A stretch of 64,000 nucleotides of DNA from Nocardia carnea NBRC 14403 (GTDB lineage: Bacteria > Actinomycetota > Actinomycetes > Mycobacteriales > Mycobacteriaceae). The stretch lies in NCBI RefSeq assembly GCF_000308515.1, contig NZ_BAFV01000039.1, positions 248,001 to 312,000 on the forward strand. The letters run 5' to 3'. The position numbers and the translations under genes are program-made. The notes under the pieces are model-generated. The model saw only the letters and a list, made by a program, of their open reading frames with translations, was not told where the DNA came from and searched no databases. Shown piece by piece: positions 1-8,755 of the stretch; position 1 is the stretch's first letter; the number at the start of each line of letters is the position of its first letter.

Positions 1-1193
1 GTGAAACGTCCCAGCGGCTCCCCGCGGTAGATCTGGAACCGGCGTAATTCCCCGCCGTGCTCCCCGGCCCACGAGATCAGCAGTGATTCCGATTCCGCGG
101 TGACGGCATTGGCCACGAGCCGCCCACCCGCGGGCAGCCGCGACCAGCACAGATCGAACAGTTGCGGCGTGGTGAGGCCGCCCCCGAGGAAGATCGCGTC
201 GGGCGCGCCCGCTACGGCCTCACCGGTGAGTTCGGCAACCGCCTCGCCACGCACCTCGATATCGGGAACGCCCAGCGCGCGGGCATTTCCGGTGATCTGC
301 TCGCGGCGCCGGTCCAGGACTTCGAATATCACCGACCGGCAGGACGGATGGGTGCGGCACCATTCGATGGCGATACTGCCGGAACCGCCGCCGATATCCC
401 AGAGGGTCTCGCCCGGTCCCGGTGCGAGTGCGGCGAGGGTCAGCGCCCGGATCTCCGATTTGGTGAGCTGACCGTCGCCGGTATACGCGGAATCAGGTAG
501 CCCCGGTTGCCGGGTGCGACGCGGATTCCCGGGTTTGCCGGTCACCGCTATCGCGACAATATTGAGCGGATCACCGGGGACTTCCCGCCAGTCCGCGGCG
601 ACGCCCGAGACGATTCGTTCGGCCGGGCCACCCAATTGCTCCAGCAACGTCACCCGGGAGGGCCCGAAACCGTGGGAGCGCAGCAGTTCTACGATCTCGG
701 CGGGAGTCCCGGCGTCCGCGCTGAGGACGAGTATCCGCCGGCCGTCGATCAGTTCCGGCAGCACCCGTTGGACCGGCCGGCCGACCACGCTCACGATGCC
801 GACCTCGGGAAGCGGCCAGCCGAGCCGGGCGCAGGCCAGCGAGGCCGACGACGGCTGGGGCAGCACCCGCAGCGATTCGGGGCCGAGCAACCGCGCCAGG
901 GTCGTGCCGATGCCGTAGAACATCGGGTCGCCGCTGGCGAGTATGCCGAGCCGGGTATCGCGCAGATCCGCCAGCAGGCCCGGTAACGCGGGCACCAGCG
1001 GAGACGGCCAGGACTGCCGGTCGGCAATGATCTCGGGAGGTAGCAGGGCGAGCTGCCGATCCGACCCCAGCAGCACCGTGCATTCCCGCAACGCCTCCCG
1101 CGATGTCTCCGACAGCCCCGCCCAGCCGTCGGCACCGATACCGACCACGGGAACACGAGGCCCGTTCCACCGCATCGCCGGGTCGGCGCTCAT
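1..1193 (-). CDS. cobL: Precorrin-6Y C5,15-methyltransferase (decarboxylating), C-terminus cut by window edge
   Basis: Bifunctional corrin-ring enzyme that methylates precorrin-6Y at C5 and C15 and removes the acetate side chain, in aerobic cobalamin biosynthesis. The reverse-strand frame begins MSADPAMRW. Its N-terminal half is a tetrapyrrole-methylase (CbiE-like) domain opening VVGIGADGW, with ASGDPMFYG around residue 115. The C-terminal half is a CbiT-like SAM methyltransferase with WDIGGGSGSIAIEW and a following LGGG strand. The frame is open to base 1, about 397 codons against roughly 390-410 for the family, so only a short tail should be missing. The M. tuberculosis order cobL, SDR, Rv2074 is kept. 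No clear Shine-Dalgarno precedes the ATG at 1193. Confidence 0.93.
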   Translation of the reverse strand, partial: MSADPAMRWNGPRVPVVGIGADGWAGLSETSREALRECTVLLGSDRQLALLPPEIIADRQSWPSPLVPALPGLLADLRDTRLGILASGDPMFYGIGTTLARLLGPESLRVLPQPSSASLACARLGWPLPEVGIVSVVGRPVQRVLPELIDGRRILVLSADAGTPAEIVELLRSHGFGPSRVTLLEQLGGPAERIVSGVAADWREVPGDPLNIVAIAVTGKPGNPRRTRQPGLPDSAYTGDGQLTKSEIRALTLAALAPGPGETLWDIGGGSGSIAIEWCRTHPSCRSVIFEVLDRRREQITGNARALGVPDIEVRGEAVAELTGEAVAGAPDAIFLGGGLTTPQLFDLCWSRLPAGGRLVANAVTAESESLLISWAGEHGGELRRFQIYRGEPLGRF

Positions 1194-1323
1194 ACCGCGC
1201 CGCCCAGAGTTGCTCCGGCAGCACCACGATCGCGGAGAGCCGGTATCGGTTGCTCCCGGTCGACGCGGCGCCACCCGGCTCCGGCGACGCAAGGATCATG
1301 CTGCCGGCGGCCGGCACGTGCGC

Positions 1324-2088
1324 TCACCTCGGCAGCCGCCGCCAGACCGCCTGGGGCAGCAGGCGCATGCCGAAAAACACGGGGCGCAGAATCCCGGGTA
1401 TCCAGACCCGGGCGGCGCGACGGCCCAGCGCACCCACGACCGCGTCGGCGACCTGGTCGGGCGTGCTGGAGAACGGCGCCGGACTCATCCCCTCGGTCAT
1501 CCGGCCGATCACGAATCCCGGGCGGGCGAGCAGCAGGTGCACCCCGCTGCCGTGCAGCGCATCGGCCAGACCGCTGGCGAAACCGTCCAGCCCGGCCTTG
1601 GCCGACCCGTAGACGTAGTTCGCCCGCCGAACGCGCACCCCCGCCACCGAGCTGAAGACGACGAGATGTCCGCGGCGCTGGGCGCGGAATTCGTTGGCCA
1701 GTACGGTCAGGACGCTGACCTGGGCGGTGTAATCGGTGTGCACCACGGCCAGGGCGTGGGCGGGGTCCGCTTCGGCCAGGGCCTGATCACCCAGTACGCC
1801 GAACGCCAGGACCGCGACACCGACCGGGCCGTAGTCGGCGACGATCTTGGCCAGCAGTGCCGGATGGCTCGCGGTATCGGCGGCATCGAATTCGACCGGA
1901 TGAACGGCCGTCGCCCCGGCCGCGGTGAGCGCCGCGGTTTCGGTGTGCAGTTCCTCGCACCGCCGCGCGGCCAGGACCACGGCCCGGCCGGGTGCCAGCC
2001 GCAGCGCCACCTGCAACCCGATTTCGCTGCGTCCGCCCAGCACCAGCACTGTGCCCGGGTCGATCCCTCGTCTACGACGCACAACCAT
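1324..2088 (-). CDS. DprE2-like short-chain dehydrogenase/reductase
   Basis: NAD(P)-dependent SDR of 254 aa. The Rossmann motif is GGRSEIG near residue 18 and the catalytic Tyr-Lys pair is in YVYGSAKAG, with the Ser in VVFSSVAGVR. Several stretches (RVRRANYVYGSAKAGLDG, a C-terminal WIPGILRPVFFGMRLLPQ-type helix) closely follow DprE2, the reductase that with DprE1 epimerises decaprenylphosphoryl-ribose to arabinose for arabinan synthesis. There is no DprE1 gene nearby. The position next to cobL matches the uncharacterised M. tuberculosis Rv2073c, so this is probably the Rv2073c-type paralogue rather than DprE2 itself. It lies downstream of nothing obvious and is followed by cobL after 130 nt. 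Substrate unknown. Confidence 0.85.
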   Translation of the reverse strand: MVVRRRRGIDPGTVLVLGGRSEIGLQVALRLAPGRAVVLAARRCEELHTETAALTAAGATAVHPVEFDAADTASHPALLAKIVADYGPVGVAVLAFGVLGDQALAEADPAHALAVVHTDYTAQVSVLTVLANEFRAQRRGHLVVFSSVAGVRVRRANYVYGSAKAGLDGFASGLADALHGSGVHLLLARPGFVIGRMTEGMSPAPFSSTPDQVADAVVGALGRRAARVWIPGILRPVFFGMRLLPQAVWRRLPR

Positions 2089-2172
2089 GCGCTCAGTCTG
2101 TCATCCGGGGCCGGTCACGACCCGCACCGGGAGCCCCCGAGTCCGGTCCAGGTCACCCGCTACGGTCCTCGT

Positions 2173-2577
2173 ATGGGAACCCATACAGTCGAATTGTCGG
2201 CCGCCGCCGTCGAGTTCCTCACCGAACGGCATCTGGCCACCCTCACCACCCTGCGTGCGGACGGCACGCCCCATGTGGTGCCGGTGGGCTTCACCTGGGA
2301 CGATGCCGCCGGACTGGTCCGCGTGATCACCAACGGCAGCTCGGTGAAGGCCCGCAACATTCGACGGTCGGGCTATGCCTCGGTGGGCCAGGTCGACGGC
2401 CGGCGCTGGCTCACCCTGGAGGGCCCGGCCACGGTTCTCGACGAACCGGAGCAGGTCCGGGAAGCCGAACGCCGCTACGCCGAGCGCTACCGCACCCCGC
2501 GGGAGAATCCGGCCCGGGTGGTACTCGCGGTCGAAGTCCGCCGGGCGCTGTGCGGGATCGCCTTGCGGACCGCCTGA
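2173..2577 (+). CDS. F420/flavin-binding split-barrel (PPOX-type) protein, Rv2074 family
   Basis: Small split beta-barrel protein of 134 aa from the pyridoxamine-5'-phosphate-oxidase-like superfamily. The opening HLATLTTLRADGTPHVVPVG is the typical first hairpin, followed by SSVKARNIRRSG and WLTLEGPATV. In M. tuberculosis the gene at this position, Rv2074, is an F420-dependent biliverdin reductase. By size, motif and position this is its likely orthologue, but cofactor and substrate are inferred. It is divergent from the DprE2-like gene. TACGGT at 2161-2166 lies 6 nt before the ATG with no Shine-Dalgarno, so the transcript is probably leaderless. Confidence 0.85.
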   Translation: MGTHTVELSAAAVEFLTERHLATLTTLRADGTPHVVPVGFTWDDAAGLVRVITNGSSVKARNIRRSGYASVGQVDGRRWLTLEGPATVLDEPEQVREAERRYAERYRTPRENPARVVLAVEVRRALCGIALRTA

Positions 2578-2616
2578 CGACCCGGGCGCCGGCCGCAGCC
2601 TCCGCTCGACAGATTG

Positions 2617-3750
2617 TCAGGCGGGCAGGACGGTGAGGCCGTGCGGCTGCTGGTTCATCGAGACACAACCGTCCTCGGTGACCACGACGATGTCCTCGAT
2701 CCGCGCACCCCATTCACCGGGGAAATAGATCCCCGGTTCGATACTGAAGGCCATGCCGGGGCGCAGCTCCAGATCGTTGCCCGCGACGATATACGGCTCC
2801 TCGTGCACCGACAGGCCGATCCCGTGCCCGGTGCGGTGGACGAACGCCGCACCGAACCCGGCGGCCTCGAGCGGTTCGCGGGCCGCCGCATCCACCGCGG
2901 CCGCCCGTACCCCCGGGCGTACGGCGGCGACGGCGGCGGCCTGCGCCCGTTCCAGTTCGGCGCAGCGGGCGGCGATCTCCGGATCGGGTTCGCCGAGCAC
3001 GTAGGTGCGGGTGGAATCGGAGTAGTAGCCGGGTTCCACCGGGCCGCCGATATCGATGACCACCACATCACCGGCCGCGATTCGCCGGTCCGACACCTCG
3101 TGGTGCGGTATGGCACCGTTGGGCCCGCTGCCGACGATGACGAACTCGGCCCCGGTATGCCCCTCGGCCACGATCGCGTCGGTGATGTCCTTCCCGACCT
3201 CGGCCTCGGTACGCCCCACTTGCAGGAATTCGCCCATCCGGGCATGGACCCGGTCGATGGCGGCGCCCGCGCGCCGCAGTGCCTCGATTTCGGCGTCGTC
3301 CTTGATCATGCGTAGTTCCCGCAGCACCGGGGTCGCGGAAACGGGCAACCCGCTGAAACTGTGCGCGAGCGGCAGGAGATGCAGCGCGGGCATGGCATCG
3401 GCGACCGCCACCCGCGACCCGATATGCAGTGCCGACTGCACCAGGTCGTAGGGGTTCACGCCGTCCACCCAGTCCAGGACGCGCAATCCCAGCTCGTCCA
3501 CCGCAGACTCCCGCAGCCCGGCGACCTCCAGTTTCGGCACGACGACCGAGGGTGTGGCCTTATCGGAGGTGATCACCAGGCAGGTGAGCCGCTCGAACGA
3601 TTGCGCGGAGGAACCGATGAGATACCGCAGGTCGGGGCCGGGAGTGATGAGCAGCGCGTCCAAATGCGCTTCGCGGATCAGTTGTACCGCCCGCTCCAGC
3701 CGCTGCTCGTAGATTTCCGCCGCGAACCGTGACTCCGTGTGCGCGCTCAT
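2617..3750 (-). CDS. pepE: M24-family aminopeptidase / Xaa-Pro dipeptidase PepE
   Basis: Cytoplasmic dinuclear-metal peptidase of 377 aa with the pita-bread fold. An N-terminal creatinase-like domain (about 1-145) precedes the catalytic domain. The metal ligands are visible: Asp233 in VIDIGG, Asp245 in YYSDSTRTY, His309 in HRTGHGIG, Glu338 in FSIEPG and Glu352 in RIEDIV. It matches M. tuberculosis PepE (Rv2089c) in length and place. I start it at MSAHTESRF rather than at an in-frame ATG 36 nt upstream, because the upstream residues are unlike the family and because TAAGTT (3758-3763) lies exactly 7 nt before the chosen ATG, the spacing of a leaderless promoter. It is divergent from the exonuclease gene. 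Confidence 0.93.
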   Translation of the reverse strand: MSAHTESRFAAEIYEQRLERAVQLIREAHLDALLITPGPDLRYLIGSSAQSFERLTCLVITSDKATPSVVVPKLEVAGLRESAVDELGLRVLDWVDGVNPYDLVQSALHIGSRVAVADAMPALHLLPLAHSFSGLPVSATPVLRELRMIKDDAEIEALRRAGAAIDRVHARMGEFLQVGRTEAEVGKDITDAIVAEGHTGAEFVIVGSGPNGAIPHHEVSDRRIAAGDVVVIDIGGPVEPGYYSDSTRTYVLGEPDPEIAARCAELERAQAAAVAAVRPGVRAAAVDAAAREPLEAAGFGAAFVHRTGHGIGLSVHEEPYIVAGNDLELRPGMAFSIEPGIYFPGEWGARIEDIVVVTEDGCVSMNQQPHGLTVLPA

Positions 3751-3791
3751 GATCTCGAACTTACCCGGTGTCCGGGGGCGGTACACCGGAT

Positions 3792-3814
3792 CGGTCGGTG
3801 GGGCCCGGTAGATT
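3792..3814 (+). promoter_or_regulatory. Candidate RecA-NDp / PafBC-type promoter of the 5'-3' exonuclease
   Basis: The 9-mer CGGTCGGTG (3792-3800) is followed by 8 nt and then TAGATT (3809-3814). The mycobacterial RecA-independent damage promoter is described as tTGTCRgtg-N8-TAnnnT. Here 7 of 9 positions of the first element match, the spacer is exactly 8 and the -10 fits. The GTG start follows after 7 nt. This is a pattern match only. Confidence 0.5.
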
Positions 3815-3821
3815 CCGGCAG

Positions 3822-4790
3822 GTGACTACGACCGAATCCGCACCGCGTCCACTGCTGCTGCTGGACGGAGCGAGTCTGTGGTTCCGGGCTTTCCACGCCA
3901 TCCCGGACAAGATCACCGCGCCGGACGGCAGATCGGTGAACGCCCTGCGCGGGTTCACCGATATGGTGGCCGCCCTGATCACCCGGCATCGCCCCGCCCG
4001 CCTGGTGGTCTGCCTGGATCTGGATTGGCGCCCGCAGTTCCGGGTGGATCTGGTGCCGACCTACAAAACGCATCGCCTGGATACCTCCACGGATGCCGAA
4101 CCGGGTGCCGAAGTGGTGCCGGACCGGTTGACGCCGCAGGTCGAGATGATCCTGGAGGTGCTGGCGGCCGCAGGTATAGCCACCGGCGGCGCGGCCGGTC
4201 TCGAAGCCGACGATGTGCTCGGCACCCTCGCCTCCACCGAACGCACCGATCCGGTGGTCGTGGTCAGTGGTGACCGCGATCTGCTGCAACTCGTACGCGA
4301 TACCCCCGAACCGCCGGTGCGGGTGCTCTACGCCGGTCGCGGACTGGCCAAAGCCGAACTCTTCGGCCCCGCCGAGATGGCGGCCAAATACGGCGTCCCG
4401 CTGGTGAACGCCGGCCCCGCCTATGCCGATATGGCCACATTGCGTGGTGATTCGTCCGATGGGCTGCCCGGTGCGCCGGGAATCGGCGAGAAAACCGCCG
4501 CCACCCTGATCAGCCGGTTCGGTTCACTCGAGGCGTTACGCGCCGCCGTGGACGATCCCGGCGCCGAGCTCGCCCAGGGCATCCGCGCCAAACTCCGCGC
4601 CGCCGCCGACTATCTCGACGCCGCGGCCCCGGTGGTGCGGGTGGTCCGCGACGCGGATGTGATCCTGTCCCGCCCCGATATCCTGCACCCCATCCCGGCC
4701 GACGCGGAGGCGCTGCAGGAATTGGCCACCACCTACAACGCCGAAAGCCCCGTCAAACGTTTGATCGCCGCCCTCGCTGCCTGCGCCTGA
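3822..4790 (+). CDS. 5'-3' exonuclease (PolI N-terminal-like, FEN fold)
   Basis: Stand-alone 5'-3' exonuclease of 322 aa related to the N-terminal nuclease domain of DNA polymerase I (Rv2090 orthologue by position). Acidic metal-binding motifs of the PIN/FEN fold are seen in [36 protein letters not shown] and [12 protein letters not shown]. The helix-3-turn-helix DNA-binding motif is [13 protein letters not shown] around residue 220. I chose the GTG at 3822: TAGATT at 3809-3814 sits 7 nt before it, and 8 nt further upstream is a sequence resembling the RecA-NDp box (3792-3800). An ATG at 3768 in frame would add 18 unconvincing residues. Likely role: flap or primer removal during repair. Confidence 0.88.
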   Translation: MTTTESAPRPLLLLDGASLWFRAFHAIPDKITAPDGRSVNALRGFTDMVAALITRHRPARLVVCLDLDWRPQFRVDLVPTYKTHRLDTSTDAEPGAEVVPDRLTPQVEMILEVLAAAGIATGGAAGLEADDVLGTLASTERTDPVVVVSGDRDLLQLVRDTPEPPVRVLYAGRGLAKAELFGPAEMAAKYGVPLVNAGPAYADMATLRGDSSDGLPGAPGIGEKTAATLISRFGSLEALRAAVDDPGAELAQGIRAKLRAAADYLDAAAPVVRVVRDADVILSRPDILHPIPADAEALQELATTYNAESPVKRLIAALAACA

Positions 4791-4803
4791 CCGGTCCACT
4801 ACC

Positions 4804-4830
4804 GGGCGCCTGGACAAGGTCCGGGTGCCC
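4804..4830 (+). terminator. Candidate hairpin terminator after the exonuclease gene
   Basis: A 12-bp stem (4804-4815 with 4819-4830) with two G-U pairs and a three-base AAG loop starts 13 nt after the exonuclease stop codon. No T-run follows, as is common for high-GC actinomycetes. The rest of 4831-5050, between convergent genes, holds an AT-rich patch near 4860-4880 but no gene I can support. Confidence 0.45.
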
Positions 4831-5050
4831 CGGCGGCGGCATCTGTTAGATGCGCATATCGTCATATGGAGATTTTTTCCCTGTGAACCAGCGGCATGGG
4901 GTCGGCAAGGTCCGGAGTCGAGTCCGGCAAGGCCGGAAAGAGTTCGGCCCGCCCCTGCTGTCAGCGCTCGACGCCATGCAGCGAAGCCGCAAGGGTCGAA
5001 TGCCACCAGCAGAAACGGGCCGAAAACCGCGGCGCCGCAACCGGAGACAA

Positions 5051-5893
5051 TCAGCTCGGTCGGCCGACCTCGTAGGTCCCGTCTTCCTTGGTGATCTTGA
5101 TATTGACGGTCTTGTCCTCGCCGCCCACCTTCAGATCGCAGGTGAACGTCGCGTCCACCGCGACCTCCTGCCCCGCCGGGCACTGGACATCCTTGACGTC
5201 CTCGATCCCGTAGGACTCCTCGAGCACCTTGGCCACCCCGGTCTGCACCGCGGCCTGATCGAGTTCGTCCTTGGCGGTCAGCATCAGGATCGCGACCACC
5301 ACACCGGCCACGACCACCACACCGAGCAGCACGAGCCCGACGATCATGCCGGTTTTCTTACCGCCCCCGCCGGTGGGTTGCTGCTGCTGCGCACCCCACT
5401 GCTGCTGGGCCGGCTGCCCCCACTGCCCGGATTGTGCCTGCGGCTGCTGACCCCACTGCTGCTGTTGCTGCTGGTTCGGGTCGCCCCATTGCTGCTGCGG
5501 CTGCTGCGGCTGCTGAGTCGGGTCACCCCACTGCTGCTGCGCCTGTAGCGGCTGCTGCGGCTGATTCGGATCGCCCCACTGCTGCGGCGGCGGCTGCTGA
5601 CCCCACTGTTGCTGAGTCGGGTCGCTCCACTGCTGCGGCTGGGGCTGTTGTGGTTGGGGTTGCGGCTGACTCCACTGCTGCGGTTGCGGCTGCCACTGCT
5701 GACCGCTCTGGTCACCACTGCCCCATTGCTGGGTGGCCTGCGCCTGCTGTGGATCGTTCGGGGGCTGTGCGGGCGGCTGGTTCCCCCACTGCGGCGCTGC
5801 GCCGGGCGGCTGCTGCCCACCCCAGACCTGGGTGGGATCGTTACGTCCCTCCCCGGGTCCCGGGGCGTCGTTCGGTCCGTACGGCCCACTCAT
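5051..5893 (-). CDS. Gln/Pro-rich membrane protein with C-terminal DUF4333 domain
   Basis: Protein of 280 aa, Rv2091c-like by position. Residues from about 25 to 165 are low-complexity and rich in Gln, Pro and Trp, with many QQWG and QWGDPNQ-type repeats. One transmembrane segment follows the KKTGMIVG junction near residue 185. The outside C-terminal domain (about 215-280) resembles DUF4333 and has two cysteines (DVQCPAG, FTCDLKV) that could pair. The start MSGPYGPND is chosen over an ATG 30 nt upstream because GGAGGCAACCAG is a good ribosome-binding site. Function unknown. The Gln-rich arm could interact with cytosolic or membrane partners. Confidence 0.82.
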   Translation of the reverse strand: MSGPYGPNDAPGPGEGRNDPTQVWGGQQPPGAAPQWGNQPPAQPPNDPQQAQATQQWGSGDQSGQQWQPQPQQWSQPQPQPQQPQPQQWSDPTQQQWGQQPPPQQWGDPNQPQQPLQAQQQWGDPTQQPQQPQQQWGDPNQQQQQQWGQQPQAQSGQWGQPAQQQWGAQQQQPTGGGGKKTGMIVGLVLLGVVVVAGVVVAILMLTAKDELDQAAVQTGVAKVLEESYGIEDVKDVQCPAGQEVAVDATFTCDLKVGGEDKTVNIKITKEDGTYEVGRPS

Positions 5894-5970
5894 CTGGTTG
5901 CCTCCACTCGCATCGTCAAACACACGGTAGCCCCCCGCGTGCGGTTGAAATCAAATCACAATCGATGGTC

Positions 5971-8676
5971 TCACGCTGCGTCCACGGCAACGACACCGCG
6001 CCGAATCGCCCGTACGGCCTTGGCCGCGGTGGCCGCGACCTCGGTATCGTCTGCGGTGCTGTGGATCTGGTCGAGCAGATCGATCACCTGCCGGCACCAG
6101 CGCACGAAGTCGCCGGCCGACAACGGCGTGCCCTGATCCCCACCGGCCAGCATGGCGTCCACAAGGGCATCACCGCGGGCCCATTTGTAGATTCCGTCGA
6201 CGAAACCGAGATCGGGTTCCCGGGTCGGCGCGAGCCGGTGCTCGGATTCGTCGGTGCGCAGCCGGGACCACTGGGCGATGGTATCGGCCACCGCCCGCCG
6301 GATCGGTGCCGTCGGCCCGCTTGCCCCGAGATAGCCTCCCTCACTACGAGATTCGAAGACGAGTATGGAGACAACGGCCGCCAGTTCGGCCGGCCCCAGC
6401 CCGCGCCACAGCCCCTGGCGCAGACATTCGGCCACCAGCAGATCGCTTTCGGCATAGATCCGGGCCAACCGCCGCCCGTCCGCGGTGACCTCGCCGTCGT
6501 GCACGAATCCGCGTTCCTCCAGGAGGCCGACGATCCGGTCGAAGGTGCGGGCCAGCGAATTCGTGGTTGTCGCGACCTTCTGCCGCAGGGCCTCGGTCTC
6601 CCGGCGCACCCGGTTGTAGCGCTCCCCCACCCGGGCCAGTTGTTCGCGATCGGGCCGGGAATGCGCGGGATGGGCACGCAGTGTGCGCCGCAGTGTCGCC
6701 AGTTCCGGATCATCCGCACCGCGGGCGCGTTTATCGCGGCGGCCACGGCTGGGTGCGGTGATCCCGGTACTGCGCAATGCCGACGCCAGATCCCGGCGCG
6801 TGCGGGCCGTGCGATGGTCGACCCGGCGCGGTAACCGCATCCGGCCCAGCGGTTCGGCGGGCACCGGGAAATCGGCCACCGACACCCGGCCCGCCCATTT
6901 GTCCTCGGTGAGCACCAGCGGACGCGGATCACCCGGTGTGGCATCGGGTTCCAGGATCACCGCCAGACCGGCCCGGCGGCCCGCGCCGATAGCGACCACA
7001 TCACCGCGCCGCAATTCGGTGAGCGCCGCGACACCGGCGGTACGCCGGTCACTGCGGGTCTGGTGGTTCAGCTGCCGTTCTCGCTGTTTGATCCGTTCCC
7101 GCAGGCCGAAGTATTCGAGGAAATCACCCTCCTCGCCGCCGAGCTGGGCAGCAAGTTTGCGCAACTGGCCTTCGTTGCGCTCGATACCCCGCACCAGACC
7201 CACCACCGAACGATCGGCCTGGAACTGCGCGAACGACCGCTCCAGCAGCATCCGCGCCTCATCGGACCCCAGCCGGTCGATCAGGTTGATCGACATGTTG
7301 TAACCCGGTTTGAAGGAGCTGCGCAGCGGATAGGTGCGCGTGGACGCCAGACCGGCGACCGCGCTGGTATCGACCTCCGGTTGCCAGAGGACCACCGCAT
7401 GCCCCTCGACATCGATACCACGGCGGCCCGCGCGTCCGGTGAGCTGCGTGTACTCCCCCGGCGTGAGTTCGGCATGCGTTTCGCCGTTGAATTTCACCAG
7501 CCGCTCCAGCACGACGGTGCGCGCAGGCATATTGATCCCCAGAGCCAGGGTTTCGGTGGCGAACACGGCCCGCACCAGACCTTTGACGAACAACTCCTCG
7601 ACCGTGTGCCGGAACGCGGGCAACATCCCGGCATGGTGCGAGGCCAGCCCTCGGTGCAGCGCCTCGCGCCACTCCCAGTAACCGAGCACTTCCAGATCCG
7701 CGCGCGGCAGCTCGCCGGTGTGCTTGTCGATGATCGCGTCCACGACCTCGGGGTCGGCCGCACCGCTCAGATTCAGCCCCGACCGCAAGCATTGGGCCAG
7801 CGCGCCGTCGCATCCGGCCCGGCTGAAGATGAAGGTGATAGCGGGGAGCAACCCTTCCTCGTCGAGCCGGGCCAGTACCTCGGGCCGGGGCATCGGGCGG
7901 AAGAACCGGCGCGGGCCGCCCCGGCCGCGCGGGCCGCCACCGCCCCAGCCATCCATCCGGTCGGCGGCCTCCCGCTGTTTGATGTAGCGGACCAGATCGG
8001 AATCGACGAGTACGCGCTGATCGGAGGATTCGCTGTCGAACAGGTCGAACATCCGGCGGCCGACCATCACGTGCTGCCACAGCGGCACCGGCCGGGTCTC
8101 GTCCACCACCACCGCGGTATCGCCGCGCACGGTCTCCATCCAGGCGCCGAACTCCTCGGCGTTGGATACCGTCGCGGACAGGCTCACCAGCCGCACCTCG
8201 GGCGGCAGGTGCAGGATCACTTCTTCCCAGACCGCGCCGCGGAACCGGTCGGCCAGGTAGTGCACCTCGTCCATCACCACATACGACAGCGCACGCAGGG
8301 CATCCGACGACGCGTAGATCATATTGCGCAGTACCTCGGTGGTCATCACCACCACCTGCGCGTCCGGATTGATGGACTGATCGCCGGTGAGCAGTCCTAC
8401 CCGGCCCCGGCCGTACCGTTCGGTCAGGTCGGCGAACTTCTGGTTCGACAATGCCTTGATGGGCGTGGTGTAGAAACATTTGCCGCCGGAGGCCAGCGCC
8501 AGATGCACCGCGAATTCCCCGACCACGGTCTTCCCGGCCCCGGTGGGCGCGCACACCAGCACCCCGTGGCCGTTTTCCAGGGCGGTACAGGCTTGGCGCT
8601 GAAACGGGTCCAGCTCGAATGTCAGCTCGGCGGCGAACCGGGACAGTTCGGCGGTCAGCGACGCGTTCGGTGTCAC
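5971..8676 (-). CDS. helY: Ski2-like DEAD/DEAH-box helicase HelY
   Basis: ATP-dependent superfamily-2 helicase of 901 aa (the M. tuberculosis protein is about 906). Visible motifs: Walker A APTGAGKT at 43-50, DEVH at 136-139, motif III LVSLSATV, and motif VI LTGRAGRRG. A Gly/Arg-rich insert (GGGGPRGRGGPRR) lies after the first RecA domain, and a DSHCT-type helical domain closes the C-terminus. The eukaryotic relatives Ski2 and Mtr4 act in RNA turnover, but the substrate here is unknown. The GTG start is supported by TAGTCT (8684-8689) 7 nt upstream. Tat genes lie upstream on the same strand. A weak RecA-NDp-like element is noted in the findings. Confidence 0.95.
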   Translation of the reverse strand: MTPNASLTAELSRFAAELTFELDPFQRQACTALENGHGVLVCAPTGAGKTVVGEFAVHLALASGGKCFYTTPIKALSNQKFADLTERYGRGRVGLLTGDQSINPDAQVVVMTTEVLRNMIYASSDALRALSYVVMDEVHYLADRFRGAVWEEVILHLPPEVRLVSLSATVSNAEEFGAWMETVRGDTAVVVDETRPVPLWQHVMVGRRMFDLFDSESSDQRVLVDSDLVRYIKQREAADRMDGWGGGGPRGRGGPRRFFRPMPRPEVLARLDEEGLLPAITFIFSRAGCDGALAQCLRSGLNLSGAADPEVVDAIIDKHTGELPRADLEVLGYWEWREALHRGLASHHAGMLPAFRHTVEELFVKGLVRAVFATETLALGINMPARTVVLERLVKFNGETHAELTPGEYTQLTGRAGRRGIDVEGHAVVLWQPEVDTSAVAGLASTRTYPLRSSFKPGYNMSINLIDRLGSDEARMLLERSFAQFQADRSVVGLVRGIERNEGQLRKLAAQLGGEEGDFLEYFGLRERIKQRERQLNHQTRSDRRTAGVAALTELRRGDVVAIGAGRRAGLAVILEPDATPGDPRPLVLTEDKWAGRVSVADFPVPAEPLGRMRLPRRVDHRTARTRRDLASALRSTGITAPSRGRRDKRARGADDPELATLRRTLRAHPAHSRPDREQLARVGERYNRVRRETEALRQKVATTTNSLARTFDRIVGLLEERGFVHDGEVTADGRRLARIYAESDLLVAECLRQGLWRGLGPAELAAVVSILVFESRSEGGYLGASGPTAPIRRAVADTIAQWSRLRTDESEHRLAPTREPDLGFVDGIYKWARGDALVDAMLAGGDQGTPLSAGDFVRWCRQVIDLLDQIHSTADDTEVAATAAKAVRAIRRGVVAVDAA

Positions 8677-8755
8677 GTGTCCGAGACTAATGGAGGATTA
8701 CGACACCGGTCGCGCCGATAAAATCCCGCGGTCGGCCCCGGCGGCGCCGGGAGGC

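Noticed and set aside
7063..8721. 552-codon plus-strand frame opposite helY
   Set aside because: Antisense shadow of a full-length helicase with all motifs on the other strand.
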